Notes: a model not told the origin generated them from the letters alone. A stretch of 10,487 bases of DNA from Chitinophagaceae bacterium (GCA_003526435.1 DPWF01000128.1:1-10487); one strand, 5' to 3'; shown: positions 1 to 8,562, counted from the first letter of the stretch. Program-made: numbers and translations.

Positions 1-2513
1 CCATTATTGGAAAACTCCCAGCGAATAATATTACCGGTATAACCAGTTAGCGTAAGAGAACCGGTATTGGTTCCATAACACACATTGGTATTGGCAGACA
101 AAGTGCCGGCAACGGTTTCAGGACTGATGATAATACTTACACTGTCTCTTGAAACGGTACATGGATTATTTGTAATGGCCCACACAAATACATAGGTGCC
201 AGGTATTAATCCACTTACTGAACTATTGGGTAAAGAAGCGTTGCTGAACATAACGGTAGAAGGTCCGGAAGCCATAGTCCAGTTACCTGTTCCGACTACC
301 GGCGTATTACCATTTAATTGTACAGAACTGAGATTGCATAATAATTGATCGGCACCTGCAACAGCATTGGTTGGATTAGGTTTAATAGTAACGGTGGTAG
401 AGTCTGTAGCGGTACAACCATTGGCTGAAATAGTTGTGATCCTGTATCGTACAATAGCGTTTGTAGTAGAGCTGTTGGTTAATACATCAGTAATGGTAGC
501 TGTTGCAGATGGGGTGGTATTGGATGAATTACCTGTTGCTGCTCCGGAAATGACAGAAGAAGTCCAGGAAAAAGAAGAACCTGCCAGCGAACTGCCAAAC
601 TGAATATTGGAAGTAGAGCCGGAGCAAATTTCAGTTGCATTATTGGTAATGGAAATAGCGGGATTGGGGTTAATGGTAACAGTAAGGTTATACGCTGTAC
701 CCGCACAACCTGCGTAGTATGGAGTGATTATATATCTTACTACAGCGGCGGCGGTAGAAGAAGTGTTGATTATAAGATCACTGATATTTCCTGATCCATT
801 CAGGGTATTACCACTACCTGAACCACTGGTAAAAGAAGAGGTCCATAAGAAAGTACTGCCGGCTTGTGAAGATGAGGGGTTGTAAGTGAATAGCTGGTTG
901 GAACAAATGGAGGCGGCAGCACCTGTACCAATATTATTCGGATAGATTCGTAGAATCATGGAATCCTTGCTGGTATTACTTCCGCAGTTACCTGTTGCAT
1001 TATAAGTGGAAGTTCCTGTAAAATAGAGTTTTACAGAACCCGCAAGTTTATCAGACAGGCTGGGTGTATAAGTTGGGTTTAAAGAATTGGCATTTGAGAA
1101 ACTACCGGTGCCGGAAGTACTCCAGCTATAGTTATTGGTAACATAGGAAATGCTTCCGGATACATTCACTGAATTTGTGTTGTAACAGATTGAAGTATCT
1201 TTCGAATTAAGGATACTTGCAAGTGCTACTGCATTTTTAAAAACAATTTGCGTATCACTACAACTAACACCATTGGTAGTAAACTGAACACTCACCTGAT
1301 AAGCAGCAGAACTGTTGAACTGAAAACGTGGATATTGGGAAGAAGTATTACTTGACCCCTGGAAACTCCACGAGCCTGTGCTTGATACGGACCATAAATA
1401 ACTATTTCCTGCATTGCTATTACTGTACGTAACCTTGTAATAGGCATCAGATGCGCTATAACTTGTAATTCCATTGTTACATTCAATAACATCATCATTC
1501 AGTTTTACAGACGCTACAGTAAGTGAAACAGATGCAGAAGCGGTTATACAGGTGCTGGAGGTTAAGCTGGAAACATCGGGTCCAACAACTACACGATAAG
1601 ATGCACCGTCTGTACTCGTTGCACTATTGATGGTATAACTACTGGTAGTACCTGCAGTTCCGATATTTGACCAAGAAACACCGCCATCTGTACTTTTTTG
1701 CCATTGGTATGCAGGCGATGTAAATGGATTGTTGACAATCGCTGCATTAATGGTTGTGCTGGTGCCCGCACAAATAGTTGTGCCTGTAGCAAATGAAATA
1801 GTAGCGGTGGGAGTGCAGGCAGTAAAAAGTATATCATCAATGGCAAGATCATTACCACACTGTGGCTGACCGCCATATGAATCTACCATTTCCAATACAA
1901 GCGATGTGGTGCCGGATGGAAGTGCAAAGCTGAATCCATATTGTTGCCAGTTCGGTGCAACGGAACGATTGGCTGTTAATGGTAGGTTGCCAGTATTATA
2001 AGTAGCCAGAACAGTACCCGAAGTGTTTTTTATATTGAATGTTACATTTGGATATACATACCCGCTGCCACAAATAGGCAAAGTATTACTGGTGGTGTTC
2101 ACATTGGCTAACCATGCCGAAAAATTATAAGTGGAACCCGGACAAAGATTATTAACCTGTTGCGTAAAAAATACCGATCCGCCAGTACCCGCATTTACCA
2201 GAAACATATTACCGTTCGAATTACCCGTATGATCTGTACCTACTGCCCAGTCGTTTCGTCCAGAATTTTGAACACGTGGTGTAACAATATAACGGCCATC
2301 GTCAAGGGCGCCACTGTTTTGAAAAGAATAGTTGGTGTTGAAACCAGAAGGAACGGTTGTTTTGGAAGAAGAGGAACTCCCCTGTCCAAAAGTTTGTGAA
2401 AACACAGGTGCTAATGCGCTGCTTGAACAAGTGCCTTGCCCGTTTACTACCAATGAGGTATATAGACAGCAAAACAAGAGCACAACATGGTATGTGTACT
2501 TCGGGGGGGTCAT
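1..2513 (-). CDS. Giant secreted/surface protein with Ig/PKD-like repeats, N-terminal part (3' end beyond left edge)
   Basis: An uninterrupted minus-strand frame of about 837 codons starts at the ATG at 2513 (an in-frame TAA lies upstream with no earlier start) and runs off the left edge. Residues 1-25 form a signal peptide (hydrophobic VVLLFCCLY, probable cleavage NG/QG). Residues ~26-232 are a jelly-roll-like N-terminal domain with DHTGNSNGNMFLVNA at 94-108 and Cys residues near its end, a pattern common at the start of Bacteroidota adhesin-like proteins. An Ig-like domain follows at ~233-333 (WQKSTDGGVSW near 270). PKD/Ig-like units then occupy ~334-415, 416-525, 527-617, 618-712 and 713-796, and another begins at ~797. 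Several end in TVTINPNP or TVTIKPNP linkers. The composition is Ser/Thr/Asn/Gly-rich with few charges, as in exported repeat proteins. By family knowledge such proteins usually end in a T9SS type A or B sorting domain, but that end is not in the window. The role is probably adhesion or extracellular structure; the ligand is unknown. Confidence 0.85.
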   Translation of the reverse strand, partial: MTPPKYTYHVVLLFCCLYTSLVVNGQGTCSSSALAPVFSQTFGQGSSSSSKTTVPSGFNTNYSFQNSGALDDGRYIVTPRVQNSGRNDWAVGTDHTGNSNGNMFLVNAGTGGSVFFTQQVNNLCPGSTYNFSAWLANVNTTSNTLPICGSGYVYPNVTFNIKNTSGTVLATYNTGNLPLTANRSVAPNWQQYGFSFALPSGTTSLVLEMVDSYGGQPQCGNDLAIDDILFTACTPTATISFATGTTICAGTSTTINAAIVNNPFTSPAYQWQKSTDGGVSWSNIGTAGTTSSYTINSATSTDGASYRVVVGPDVSSLTSSTCITASASVSLTVASVKLNDDVIECNNGITSYSASDAYYKVTYSNSNAGNSYLWSVSSTGSWSFQGSSNTSSQYPRFQFNSSAAYQVSVQFTTNGVSCSDTQIVFKNAVALASILNSKDTSICYNTNSVNVSGSISYVTNNYSWSTSGTGSFSNANSLNPTYTPSLSDKLAGSVKLYFTGTSTYNATGNCGSNTSKDSMILRIYPNNIGTGAAASICSNQLFTYNPSSSQAGSTFLWTSSFTSGSGSGNTLNGSGNISDLIINTSSTAAAVVRYIITPYYAGCAGTAYNLTVTINPNPAISITNNATEICSGSTSNIQFGSSLAGSSFSWTSSVISGAATGNSSNTTPSATATITDVLTNSSTTNAIVRYRITTISANGCTATDSTTVTIKPNPTNAVAGADQLLCNLSSVQLNGNTPVVGTGNWTMASGPSTVMFSNASLPNSSVSGLIPGTYVFVWAITNNPCTVSRDSVSIIISPETVAGTLSANTNVCYGTNTGSLTLTGYTGNIIRWEFSNN

Positions 2514-2591
2514 GGATATTGGATATAAGGTGTTATCAGAAAAAAGCGAGATAGATTACTTTTCTCTGTATACAGCTCTCATAGGATGTAT

Positions 2592-2621
2592 GCAATGTAC
2601 AATACAGTATGCGCTAATCAA
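2592..2621 (-). promoter_or_regulatory. Candidate Bacteroidota promoter for the giant repeat protein
   Basis: On the minus strand TTG (2621-2619) is followed by exactly 19 bases and then TACATTGC (2599-2592). This matches the Bacteroidota sigma layout TTG-N19-TAnnTTTG in spacing and in the TA, with a partial match in the last four bases. Transcription would start about 70 bases before the ATG at 2513. The call rests on pattern alone. No equally good element was found on the plus strand for the divergent exporter gene. Confidence 0.35.
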
Positions 2622-2729
2622 TGTTATCAGTATATGACATAATCTTCTTTTCTTTGTAGTTCAAATCCTACATAATTAACATCACTAGTTCTATTCCTTA
2701 TACATTAAGAAAAATACTATTTACAGATC

Positions 2730-5054
2730 ATGTGGTATAGATTGGGTCAATTTATTTTAAAGCAACGTTTGGTACTGATTTTTTTGTTGATGATTGCGAC
2801 TGGAGTCATGACTTTTTATGCAACAAAAGTGCGATTGAGTTATGAGTTTACAAGAGCTATTCCCACCGATAATCCCCGATACCAGGAATACCAGGCATTC
2901 CTGAAAAAATTTGGTGGCGACGGAAATATGCTGGTATTGGGTTTCGACACGAATAAATTTTATTCAACAGATTATTTTAATGAAGTAGCATCACTGCACC
3001 AATCTTTAAAAAAAATAAATGGAGTAACAGGTGTGTTGAGTATACCTGATGCTGTTAATCTTCGTAACAATCGCGAACAGCAACAACTGGTCCCTGAAAA
3101 AATATTTCAATTTCCTTACAAAGAGCAGATTCAACTGGATTCTGCGAAACAGGTATTTCTGCATTTGCCAATTTATAAAACGCTTTTGTATAGCGACTCC
3201 GGAAATGCTTATCTGATGGGTGTGTCTGTAAACGGAGATACCATAAACAGCAAGGGCAGAACAAGACTCATTAATGATATCATGCATGAGGTTGAACTGT
3301 TTGAAACAAAAACAAAAACAGTACTGCATGTTAGCGGACTTCCATTCATCAGAACAACAGTAGGTAACAGGATTAAAGATGAAATGAACTGGTTCCTGAT
3401 AGGGTCACTCGTACTATCTGCGATCACTTTATTGATTTTCTTCCGCTCTTTTAGTGCTATGTTGATGAGTCTGATAGTAGTTGGTATAGGTGTAGTTTGG
3501 AGCCTGGGTACCATGGTATTGCTTGGATATAAGATAACACTGCTGAACGCATTAATACCACCATTGATTGTAGTGATTGGTATTCCCAACTGTATTTACT
3601 TCCTCAACAAATACCATACGGCATACAGGGAAACAGGCCATAAAGAAAAAGCACTCATCACCATGGTAGGCAGAATGGGTATTGTTACGCTCTTCTGTAA
3701 TATTGCTGCTGCCATCGGATTTGCTGTATTTGCTTTAACCAAGAGTGCCTTGTTACAGGAGTTTGGTATGGTAGCGGGTATCAATATCATGGCGCTCTTT
3801 GTAATATCACTTATTTTCATACCAGTGGTATTGAGTTACCTGAAGCCTCCGAAAGACAGGCACACCAAATACCTTGATAATCCTTTTCTCGAAAAAGTAC
3901 TTGTTCGGATTGAACGCTGGACCTTTCATCATGCCAAATGGGTATATGGTGTAACCATTGCATTAAGTGTATTTGCAGTGATGGGTATTTTTCGTTTGAA
4001 AAGTGAAGGGTTTATTGTGGACGATCTTCCGAAGACCGATAAAATATACACCGATCTCAAATGGTTTGAAGCACATTTCGGTGGTGTAATGCCATTGGAG
4101 ATTCTGGTGGATACCAAAAAGAAAAACGGATTACTCAGGAATACTGGTCCGGTTTCACGTATCAACGAACTCTCAGCTTATATTGGCGCAAGACCCGAAG
4201 CAGCAAGGCCATTGTCTTTTGCCGAGGGATTAAAGTTTGCCAAACAGGCATATTATGATGGCGATACATTAAGCTACGATGTTCCTTATGAAGGAGATCT
4301 TGCATTTATGGGTCCATACCTGAAACAAAAAACAGATAGCAATGCAGGAACAGGTGTATCAAAAATCATCAGCAATTTTATGGACAGTGCTAAACAGGTG
4401 GCCAGGATAACCGTAAACATGAAAGATGTAGGAAGCGCACAATTGCCCTTGCTGATAGCTGATTATCAAAAGAAAGCCAATGAAATATTTGATACTGCAT
4501 CTTATAAAATTACATTCACAGGTAGCAGTATTACATTTCTGGAAGGATCGAGTTTTATTATCCGGGGATTGAAGGAAAGTATTTTCTGGGCCTTTTTGCT
4601 CATCACTTTATGTATGCTTTACCTGTTCAGATCGTTTCGCATACTGGTTTGTTCTTTAATTCCCAACCTTATTCCGCTGGTAATTACAGCAGGTATCATG
4701 GGATGGGTAGGTATTGCATTGAAGCCATCTACCGTGCTTGTTTTTAGTGTGGCACTCGGCATTGCCATTGATGTAACCATTCGTTTTCTCATTAACTATA
4801 AACAGGAACTACCACATTATAACCAGCAGGTGGCGCAAACACTGGTTCAAACCATCAGGCACACGGGTATCAGTATTATTTATACCTCACTGGTCTTAAT
4901 TGCCGGGTTTATTATTTTCTGCATCAGTGATTTTGGTGGTACTAAGGCCCTTGGGTGGCTTACATCACTCACATTGGTAATAGGAACATTAACTAACCTG
5001 GTGCTTTTGCCCGTATTGATTCTACATTTTCAAGGTAAGAAAAAGATAAAATAA
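2730..5054 (+). CDS. RND superfamily exporter, MMPL/HAE3-like inner-membrane transporter
   Basis: This 774-residue protein has the duplicated RND plan. TM1 is at ~13-32, followed by a large periplasmic loop at ~33-220, then a helix bundle at ~221-238, 243-264, 272-292, 314-337 and 348-370. TM7 is at ~403-422, followed by a second loop at ~423-616 and a second bundle at ~617-635, 638-658, 663-690, 711-732 and 739-766. The length and single-chain twelve-helix layout fit MMPL/HAE3 proteins, not the ~1000-residue AcrB type. TM10 keeps an acidic residue in GIAIDVTIRFL (D681), where the family's proton-relay Asp lies. The matching TM4 segment reads GIPNCIYFLNKYH and lacks the acidic residue. The protein probably uses proton motive force to move a hydrophobic or lipid-like substrate out of the inner membrane; the substrate is unknown. 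An in-frame TAA at 2706-2708 leaves this ATG as the first start. No adaptor (MFP) or TolC-like gene is adjacent, so it may act alone. Confidence 0.88.
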   Translation: MWYRLGQFILKQRLVLIFLLMIATGVMTFYATKVRLSYEFTRAIPTDNPRYQEYQAFLKKFGGDGNMLVLGFDTNKFYSTDYFNEVASLHQSLKKINGVTGVLSIPDAVNLRNNREQQQLVPEKIFQFPYKEQIQLDSAKQVFLHLPIYKTLLYSDSGNAYLMGVSVNGDTINSKGRTRLINDIMHEVELFETKTKTVLHVSGLPFIRTTVGNRIKDEMNWFLIGSLVLSAITLLIFFRSFSAMLMSLIVVGIGVVWSLGTMVLLGYKITLLNALIPPLIVVIGIPNCIYFLNKYHTAYRETGHKEKALITMVGRMGIVTLFCNIAAAIGFAVFALTKSALLQEFGMVAGINIMALFVISLIFIPVVLSYLKPPKDRHTKYLDNPFLEKVLVRIERWTFHHAKWVYGVTIALSVFAVMGIFRLKSEGFIVDDLPKTDKIYTDLKWFEAHFGGVMPLEILVDTKKKNGLLRNTGPVSRINELSAYIGARPEAARPLSFAEGLKFAKQAYYDGDTLSYDVPYEGDLAFMGPYLKQKTDSNAGTGVSKIISNFMDSAKQVARITVNMKDVGSAQLPLLIADYQKKANEIFDTASYKITFTGSSITFLEGSSFIIRGLKESIFWAFLLITLCMLYLFRSFRILVCSLIPNLIPLVITAGIMGWVGIALKPSTVLVFSVALGIAIDVTIRFLINYKQELPHYNQQVAQTLVQTIRHTGISIIYTSLVLIAGFIIFCISDFGGTKALGWLTSLTLVIGTLTNLVLLPVLILHFQGKKKIK

Positions 5055-5063
5055 TAATTATAG

Positions 5064-5078
5064 ATTGCTGATAGCAAT
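5064..5078 (+). terminator. Weak hairpin after the exporter gene, possible terminator
   Basis: ATTGCT and AGCAAT form a perfect 6-bp stem around the 3-base loop GAT, nine bases past the exporter stop codon. It is followed by alternating AT instead of a clean T run, so it would be a poor intrinsic terminator. Its position is the main argument for it. Confidence 0.3.
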
Positions 5079-5117
5079 ATATATATATACGTATATAATA
5101 TGTGTTAATCTATACAG

Positions 5118-5148
5118 TTGCCCTACACAAAAGCGAACCATATTTTTT
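5118..5148 (+). promoter_or_regulatory. Weak promoter-like pair far upstream of susC
   Basis: TTG (5118-5120), then 20 bases, then TATTTTTT (5141-5148) resembles TTG-N19-TAnnTTTG apart from one extra spacer base and the final T. It would give a leader of about 240 bases containing the inverted repeat and the phased T-tract repeat. In AT-rich DNA a match of this quality can arise by chance. Confidence 0.2.
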
Positions 5149-5240
5149 AAAAATAAAGGCATTTTACAGGAAATAAGCTATACAAGACTAGTTTAGGCAG
5201 TAAAAATTTTCAATAAATAAAAACATTAAATCGTATTAAA

Positions 5241-5277
5241 ATGCTTATTTAAATGATTGCTAATACATTATAAGCAT
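5241..5277. repeat. 8-bp inverted repeat, 37 bp overall, upstream of susC
   Basis: ATGCTTAT (5241-5248) and ATAAGCAT (5270-5277) are perfect inverted copies separated by 21 bases. The spacing suits a dimeric DNA-binding protein or a long-loop hairpin. The arms are AT-rich and short, so chance is a real alternative. Confidence 0.35.
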
Positions 5278-5305
5278 ACTACCTTAGTCATCCCTTCATC
5301 CAGCA

Positions 5306-5342
5306 TTTTTTTTCGGTCAGCACATCTTTTTTTTAGGTCAAA
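5306..5342 (+). repeat. Two-copy T8-N-GGTCA direct repeat with 21-bp period, upstream of susC
   Basis: Eight T residues, one variable base and GGTCA occur at 5306-5319 and again at 5327-5340, exactly 21 bp apart and so on the same face of the helix. The matches extend loosely on both sides (GCA after the first, AACA after the second). The second copy ends about 27 bp before a -7-like TAAATTTA and 60 bp before the susC start, where an activator would be expected to bind. The repeat is certain. Its role as an operator or as a curved T-tract element is inferred. Confidence 0.55.
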
Positions 5343-5367
5343 CAGCGTTTTTATAAAACTGGCTGTC

Positions 5368-5375
5368 TAAATTTA
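5368..5375 (+). promoter_or_regulatory. Possible -7 element of the susC promoter
   Basis: TAAATTTA matches seven of the eight positions of TAnnTTTG and would place transcription start roughly 20 bases before the susC ATG, giving a short A-rich leader typical of Bacteroidota. No TTG lies 19-21 bp upstream (only TTT at 5348-5350, 17 bp away), so if this is the promoter it probably depends on an activator or an alternative sigma factor. Confidence 0.3.
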
Positions 5376-5400
5376 ACACTTCTATAAACCTAAAACTAAA

Positions 5401-8400
5401 ATGCGCATGAGAAAATTATTGGCACTAGTTGCCAGTGTTGTGCTATTAATGGCACAACTCCAGGCACAGACGAGCCGAACCTTCACGGGTAAGGTTACGG
5501 ATTCCAAAGGTGCACCGCTTTCAGGTGTTACCGTTTCTGCAGGTTCAGACAGGAGAACCGTTACAGACAATGCGGGCAACTTTTCTATCCAGGTAGCCGC
5601 AAATGTCAGATCACTTCGATTCAGCTATGTTGGCTTCAATATTCTGGATGCCAGCATTTCCGACAAAAATTCCATCACCGTAAGCATGACTGAAGAAGAC
5701 AAATCATTGTCTGAAGTGGTTGTGGTTGGTTATGGTACACAGAAGAAAAAAGAAATTACCGGAAGTATCGCCAGTGTAAAAGGTGATGCGTTGGCCAACA
5801 AACCTAACCAGAGCTTCGATCAGGGATTAGGTGGTCGTGCAGCAGGTGTTCAGGTAACCATTCCAAGTGGTGTATTGAACTCTCCTCCTGTAATTCGTAT
5901 CCGCGGTACCAACTCTATTTCTCTTTCATCTTATCCTTTGATTGTATTGGATGGGGTGCCTATGTTTACAGGCGACTTCAGTGCTACCAGCTCTGCGGGT
6001 AATATCCTGGCAAGCATTAACCCGAACGATATTGAGAGTGTAGACGTTGCCAAAGATGCGGCAGCAACAGCTATCTATGGTAGCCGTGCTGCGAATGGTG
6101 TATTGTTTATCACCACCAAAAAAGGTAAAGCAGGCCGTTCAAAAGTTACGCTCGATAGCTGGGTAGGTTTTAGCCAGGTTCAGCGTTTACCTGAACTGAT
6201 GGATGCTTTCCAGTACACTGACTACAAAAATGCGGCGCTGGTAAATGCAGGTACTTTCAATGCAACAACCAATGCTTTTGCATTAACCAATGGTCCTGAT
6301 GGACAACCTATCAATACCCGTTGGTACGATTATGTGTACCGTACTGGTGTACAACACAGCAATACCATCAGCGTGTCTGGTGCTAATGAGTCAACCAGCT
6401 ATTACTTTTCTGCTGGTTACACTGAGCAGCAGGGTATCATCAGAAGAAATGATTACAAGCGTTTATCATTGACCATGAATGTGGATCATAAAGTAGGTAA
6501 AGCGGTAAATATTGGAGGTAAAATCCAGTATTCATCTGAGAAAAATCTGGCTGCGGTAAGTTCAGGTTCATTAGGTGATGCTTTCTCTACAGCAGGTTTG
6601 GGTCGTGTGGTTCAGGTAACTGCCCCCAATATCTCTCCATACAACAATGATGGCACTTATAACTATAATGGCGCATTGATTGGTGTAATGAATAACAAAC
6701 AGGGACAGGTTGGTTTCAATAACCCTGTGATTCAACTCGATCTGAACAGGAACGATAACTATATCGAACACATCATCAGTAATGTGTATGCGCAGATTAA
6801 ACCATTTAGCTGGTTAACCGGTCGTACCACTTATGGTATTGACTATGTTTTATCAGACAATGATATTTTCTTCCATCCTATTTCTGGTGAAGGTTTTGCT
6901 TCAACAGGTTCTGTAACTTCTACTTACAATAAGAGCAAAAGATGGGTATGGACCACTACTTTGCAGTTTGATAAAACCTTTGGTGAAAAACACTCTGTAA
7001 GTGCATTGGCTGGTATTGAGCACCAAAAATCTGATGGTGTTGGTTTTGGTCTGAACCGTATTACGGTTTCTGATCCGGCGTTTACCAATATCCAGGGTGG
7101 TTGGGCCACGCCTAACACAGCAGGCTTAAGTATTGGAGAAAACTATCTTTATTCAGAATTTGGTCGTGTGCAGTATAATTACGATCGTAAATATTACCTC
7201 ACAGGTAACCTGAGAAGAGATGGAGCATCTCAACTGGGTGCCAATAGCAAGTATGGTACTTTCTGGGGTGTGTCTGCAGGATGGGAAGTTATGAATGAAA
7301 AATTCTGGTCTGCAGCTAAACTGGATCGTGTATTCAGCAGCTTTAAAGTACGTGCGAGCTATGGTAAAGTAGGTAATATTGGAGGCCTGGGTAACTTTGC
7401 CTCTCTGTCTCAATTCGGTTCTGGTCTGTATGGCGGTAATGCAACTGTTGCTTATAGCCAGGCTGGTAACCCCAACCTTACCTGGGAAACCAGCAAGAAA
7501 ACAGATGTTGGGATCAACTTTGGTATCCTGAAAGATAAGATCACTGCTGAAATTGGTTACTATAACAGTAACAACGACGGACTGTTGTTGTTTGTGCCAC
7601 AGCCTCCTTCTGCAGGTCTGCCTTCTACTATTCCACAAAACATCGGAACCATGTATAACAGAGGTTTTGAGTTTCAGGTGAACTGGAATGCGGTAAGTAA
7701 AAAAGACTTTAGTTGGAATACTTCATTTAACCTGGCTACCAATGCCAATAAAGTAACTTCACTGGCACCAGGTATTACCAACATTATTGGTTCAACAGGT
7801 GGTTTGGAGAATCCTAGCATCACGTTGCCCGGTCATCCTATCTCAATGATTTTTGTAACCCGTACAAAAGGAGTTGATCCTGCAACTGGTCGCAGAATCT
7901 TTGTAAATGCAGCAGGCCGTGATGTTTACTTCCAGCATGTTGCTCCAGCCGGACAATCAAGATTTATGTTTTCTGATGGAACTACAGCAGGTACTGTAAG
8001 TAATGCTGATGCTGTTGTGTATAAAAACACTAACCCCAAAATTTTTGGTGGTTGGGAAAACACCTTCCGTTTCAAAGGATTTGAATTAACTGCATTATTA
8101 ACTTATCAGTTTGGTAACTGGATCTATTATGGTACACAAGCAGGTTTGAGAGACCAGCGTTTCTGGAACAATGAAACTGCAGTATTGAGAAGATGGCAGA
8201 AAGCAGGTGATGTAACTGATATACCTAAAGCCGTATTTGGCGATAACGTATCAAATGGTTCATCATTCCCGCTTGATATCAACGTGTTCAAAGGTGATTT
8301 CGTAAAACTGAGAACACTGACAATTGGCTATAACCTGCCAAAATCTTTACTGGAAAAAATCAAAGTTACCAGTGCCCGTTTCTATATCAATGGAAACAAC

Positions 8401-8538
8401 CTGCTGATCCTGACCAAATATCCTGGTCCAGATCCTGAGGTTTCATCCAATGGTAATGGTACCACCAACTTTGGTGTAGACAGAAACACAGTTGCTAACC
8501 AGAGAGGCCTTACCGTAGGTCTGAATGTAGGATTCTAA
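5401..8538 (+). CDS. susC-like: SusC/RagA family TonB-linked outer membrane receptor
   Basis: This 1045-residue receptor imports large ligands across the outer membrane together with the SusD partner just downstream. A signal peptide covers residues 1-22 (cleavage LQA/Q). A carboxypeptidase-regulatory-like domain spans ~26-98 (FTGKVTDSKGAPLSGVTV onward). The TonB-box-like EVVVVGYGTQKK is at 105-116. The plug domain at ~117-240 carries RIRGTNS, PLIVLDGVPM and the RagA signature DVAKDAAATAIYGSRAANG (215-233). The remainder is a Gly/Asn/aromatic-rich beta barrel ending in GLNVGF, with the terminal Phe typical of outer membrane barrels. An in-frame TAA at 5374-5376 bounds the start. ATG 5407 (MRKLL) is an equally good alternative start, since the right-edge gene also opens ATGAGAAAATT. 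There is no N-terminal anti-sigma-interacting (STN) domain, so ECF sigma/FecR signalling is unlikely. The substrate cannot be read from the sequence. Confidence 0.95.
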   Translation: MRMRKLLALVASVVLLMAQLQAQTSRTFTGKVTDSKGAPLSGVTVSAGSDRRTVTDNAGNFSIQVAANVRSLRFSYVGFNILDASISDKNSITVSMTEEDKSLSEVVVVGYGTQKKKEITGSIASVKGDALANKPNQSFDQGLGGRAAGVQVTIPSGVLNSPPVIRIRGTNSISLSSYPLIVLDGVPMFTGDFSATSSAGNILASINPNDIESVDVAKDAAATAIYGSRAANGVLFITTKKGKAGRSKVTLDSWVGFSQVQRLPELMDAFQYTDYKNAALVNAGTFNATTNAFALTNGPDGQPINTRWYDYVYRTGVQHSNTISVSGANESTSYYFSAGYTEQQGIIRRNDYKRLSLTMNVDHKVGKAVNIGGKIQYSSEKNLAAVSSGSLGDAFSTAGLGRVVQVTAPNISPYNNDGTYNYNGALIGVMNNKQGQVGFNNPVIQLDLNRNDNYIEHIISNVYAQIKPFSWLTGRTTYGIDYVLSDNDIFFHPISGEGFASTGSVTSTYNKSKRWVWTTTLQFDKTFGEKHSVSALAGIEHQKSDGVGFGLNRITVSDPAFTNIQGGWATPNTAGLSIGENYLYSEFGRVQYNYDRKYYLTGNLRRDGASQLGANSKYGTFWGVSAGWEVMNEKFWSAAKLDRVFSSFKVRASYGKVGNIGGLGNFASLSQFGSGLYGGNATVAYSQAGNPNLTWETSKKTDVGINFGILKDKITAEIGYYNSNNDGLLLFVPQPPSAGLPSTIPQNIGTMYNRGFEFQVNWNAVSKKDFSWNTSFNLATNANKVTSLAPGITNIIGSTGGLENPSITLPGHPISMIFVTRTKGVDPATGRRIFVNAAGRDVYFQHVAPAGQSRFMFSDGTTAGTVSNADAVVYKNTNPKIFGGWENTFRFKGFELTALLTYQFGNWIYYGTQAGLRDQRFWNNETAVLRRWQKAGDVTDIPKAVFGDNVSNGSSFPLDINVFKGDFVKLRTLTIGYNLPKSLLEKIKVTSARFYINGNNLLILTKYPGPDPEVSSNGNGTTNFGVDRNTVANQRGLTVGLNVGF

Positions 8539-8562
8539 TTGTTAAACTATTAATGCAGTAAA

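Larger units (their letters stand above)
5055..5400. other. AT-rich intergenic spacer between exporter and susC
   Basis: This stretch of 346 bases holds no convincing gene on either strand. From left to right it contains a small hairpin just after the exporter stop, an alternating AT run with the 14-base palindrome TATATACGTATATA (5084-5097), a weak promoter-like pair near 5118-5148, an 8-bp inverted repeat (5241-5277), the phased T8-N-GGTCA direct repeat (5306-5342) and a -7-like TAAATTTA close to susC. No tRNA or known riboswitch pattern was recognised. Confidence 0.6.

Noticed and set aside
367..603. Plus-strand hydrophobic ORF of 78 residues
   Set aside because: It is antisense to the Ig/PKD-like repeats. 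The Val/Ala-rich composition comes from reading Thr/Ser/Asn codons on the other strand.
2160..2637. Overlapping plus-strand ORFs at 2160-2399, 2332-2637 and 2357-2554
   Set aside because: They lie mostly antisense to the signal peptide and N-terminal domain of the giant minus-strand protein, have no recognisable domain, and run into its promoter region.
5079..5100. Alternating AT tract with palindrome TATATACGTATATA as a replication or integration site
   Set aside because: Low-complexity AT runs are common between genes here, and no flanking repeats, integrase or replication gene supports such a role.
7153..7638. 161-residue minus-strand ORF inside susC
   Set aside because: It is antisense to a well-formed SusC barrel and has no signal, domain or promoter of its own.
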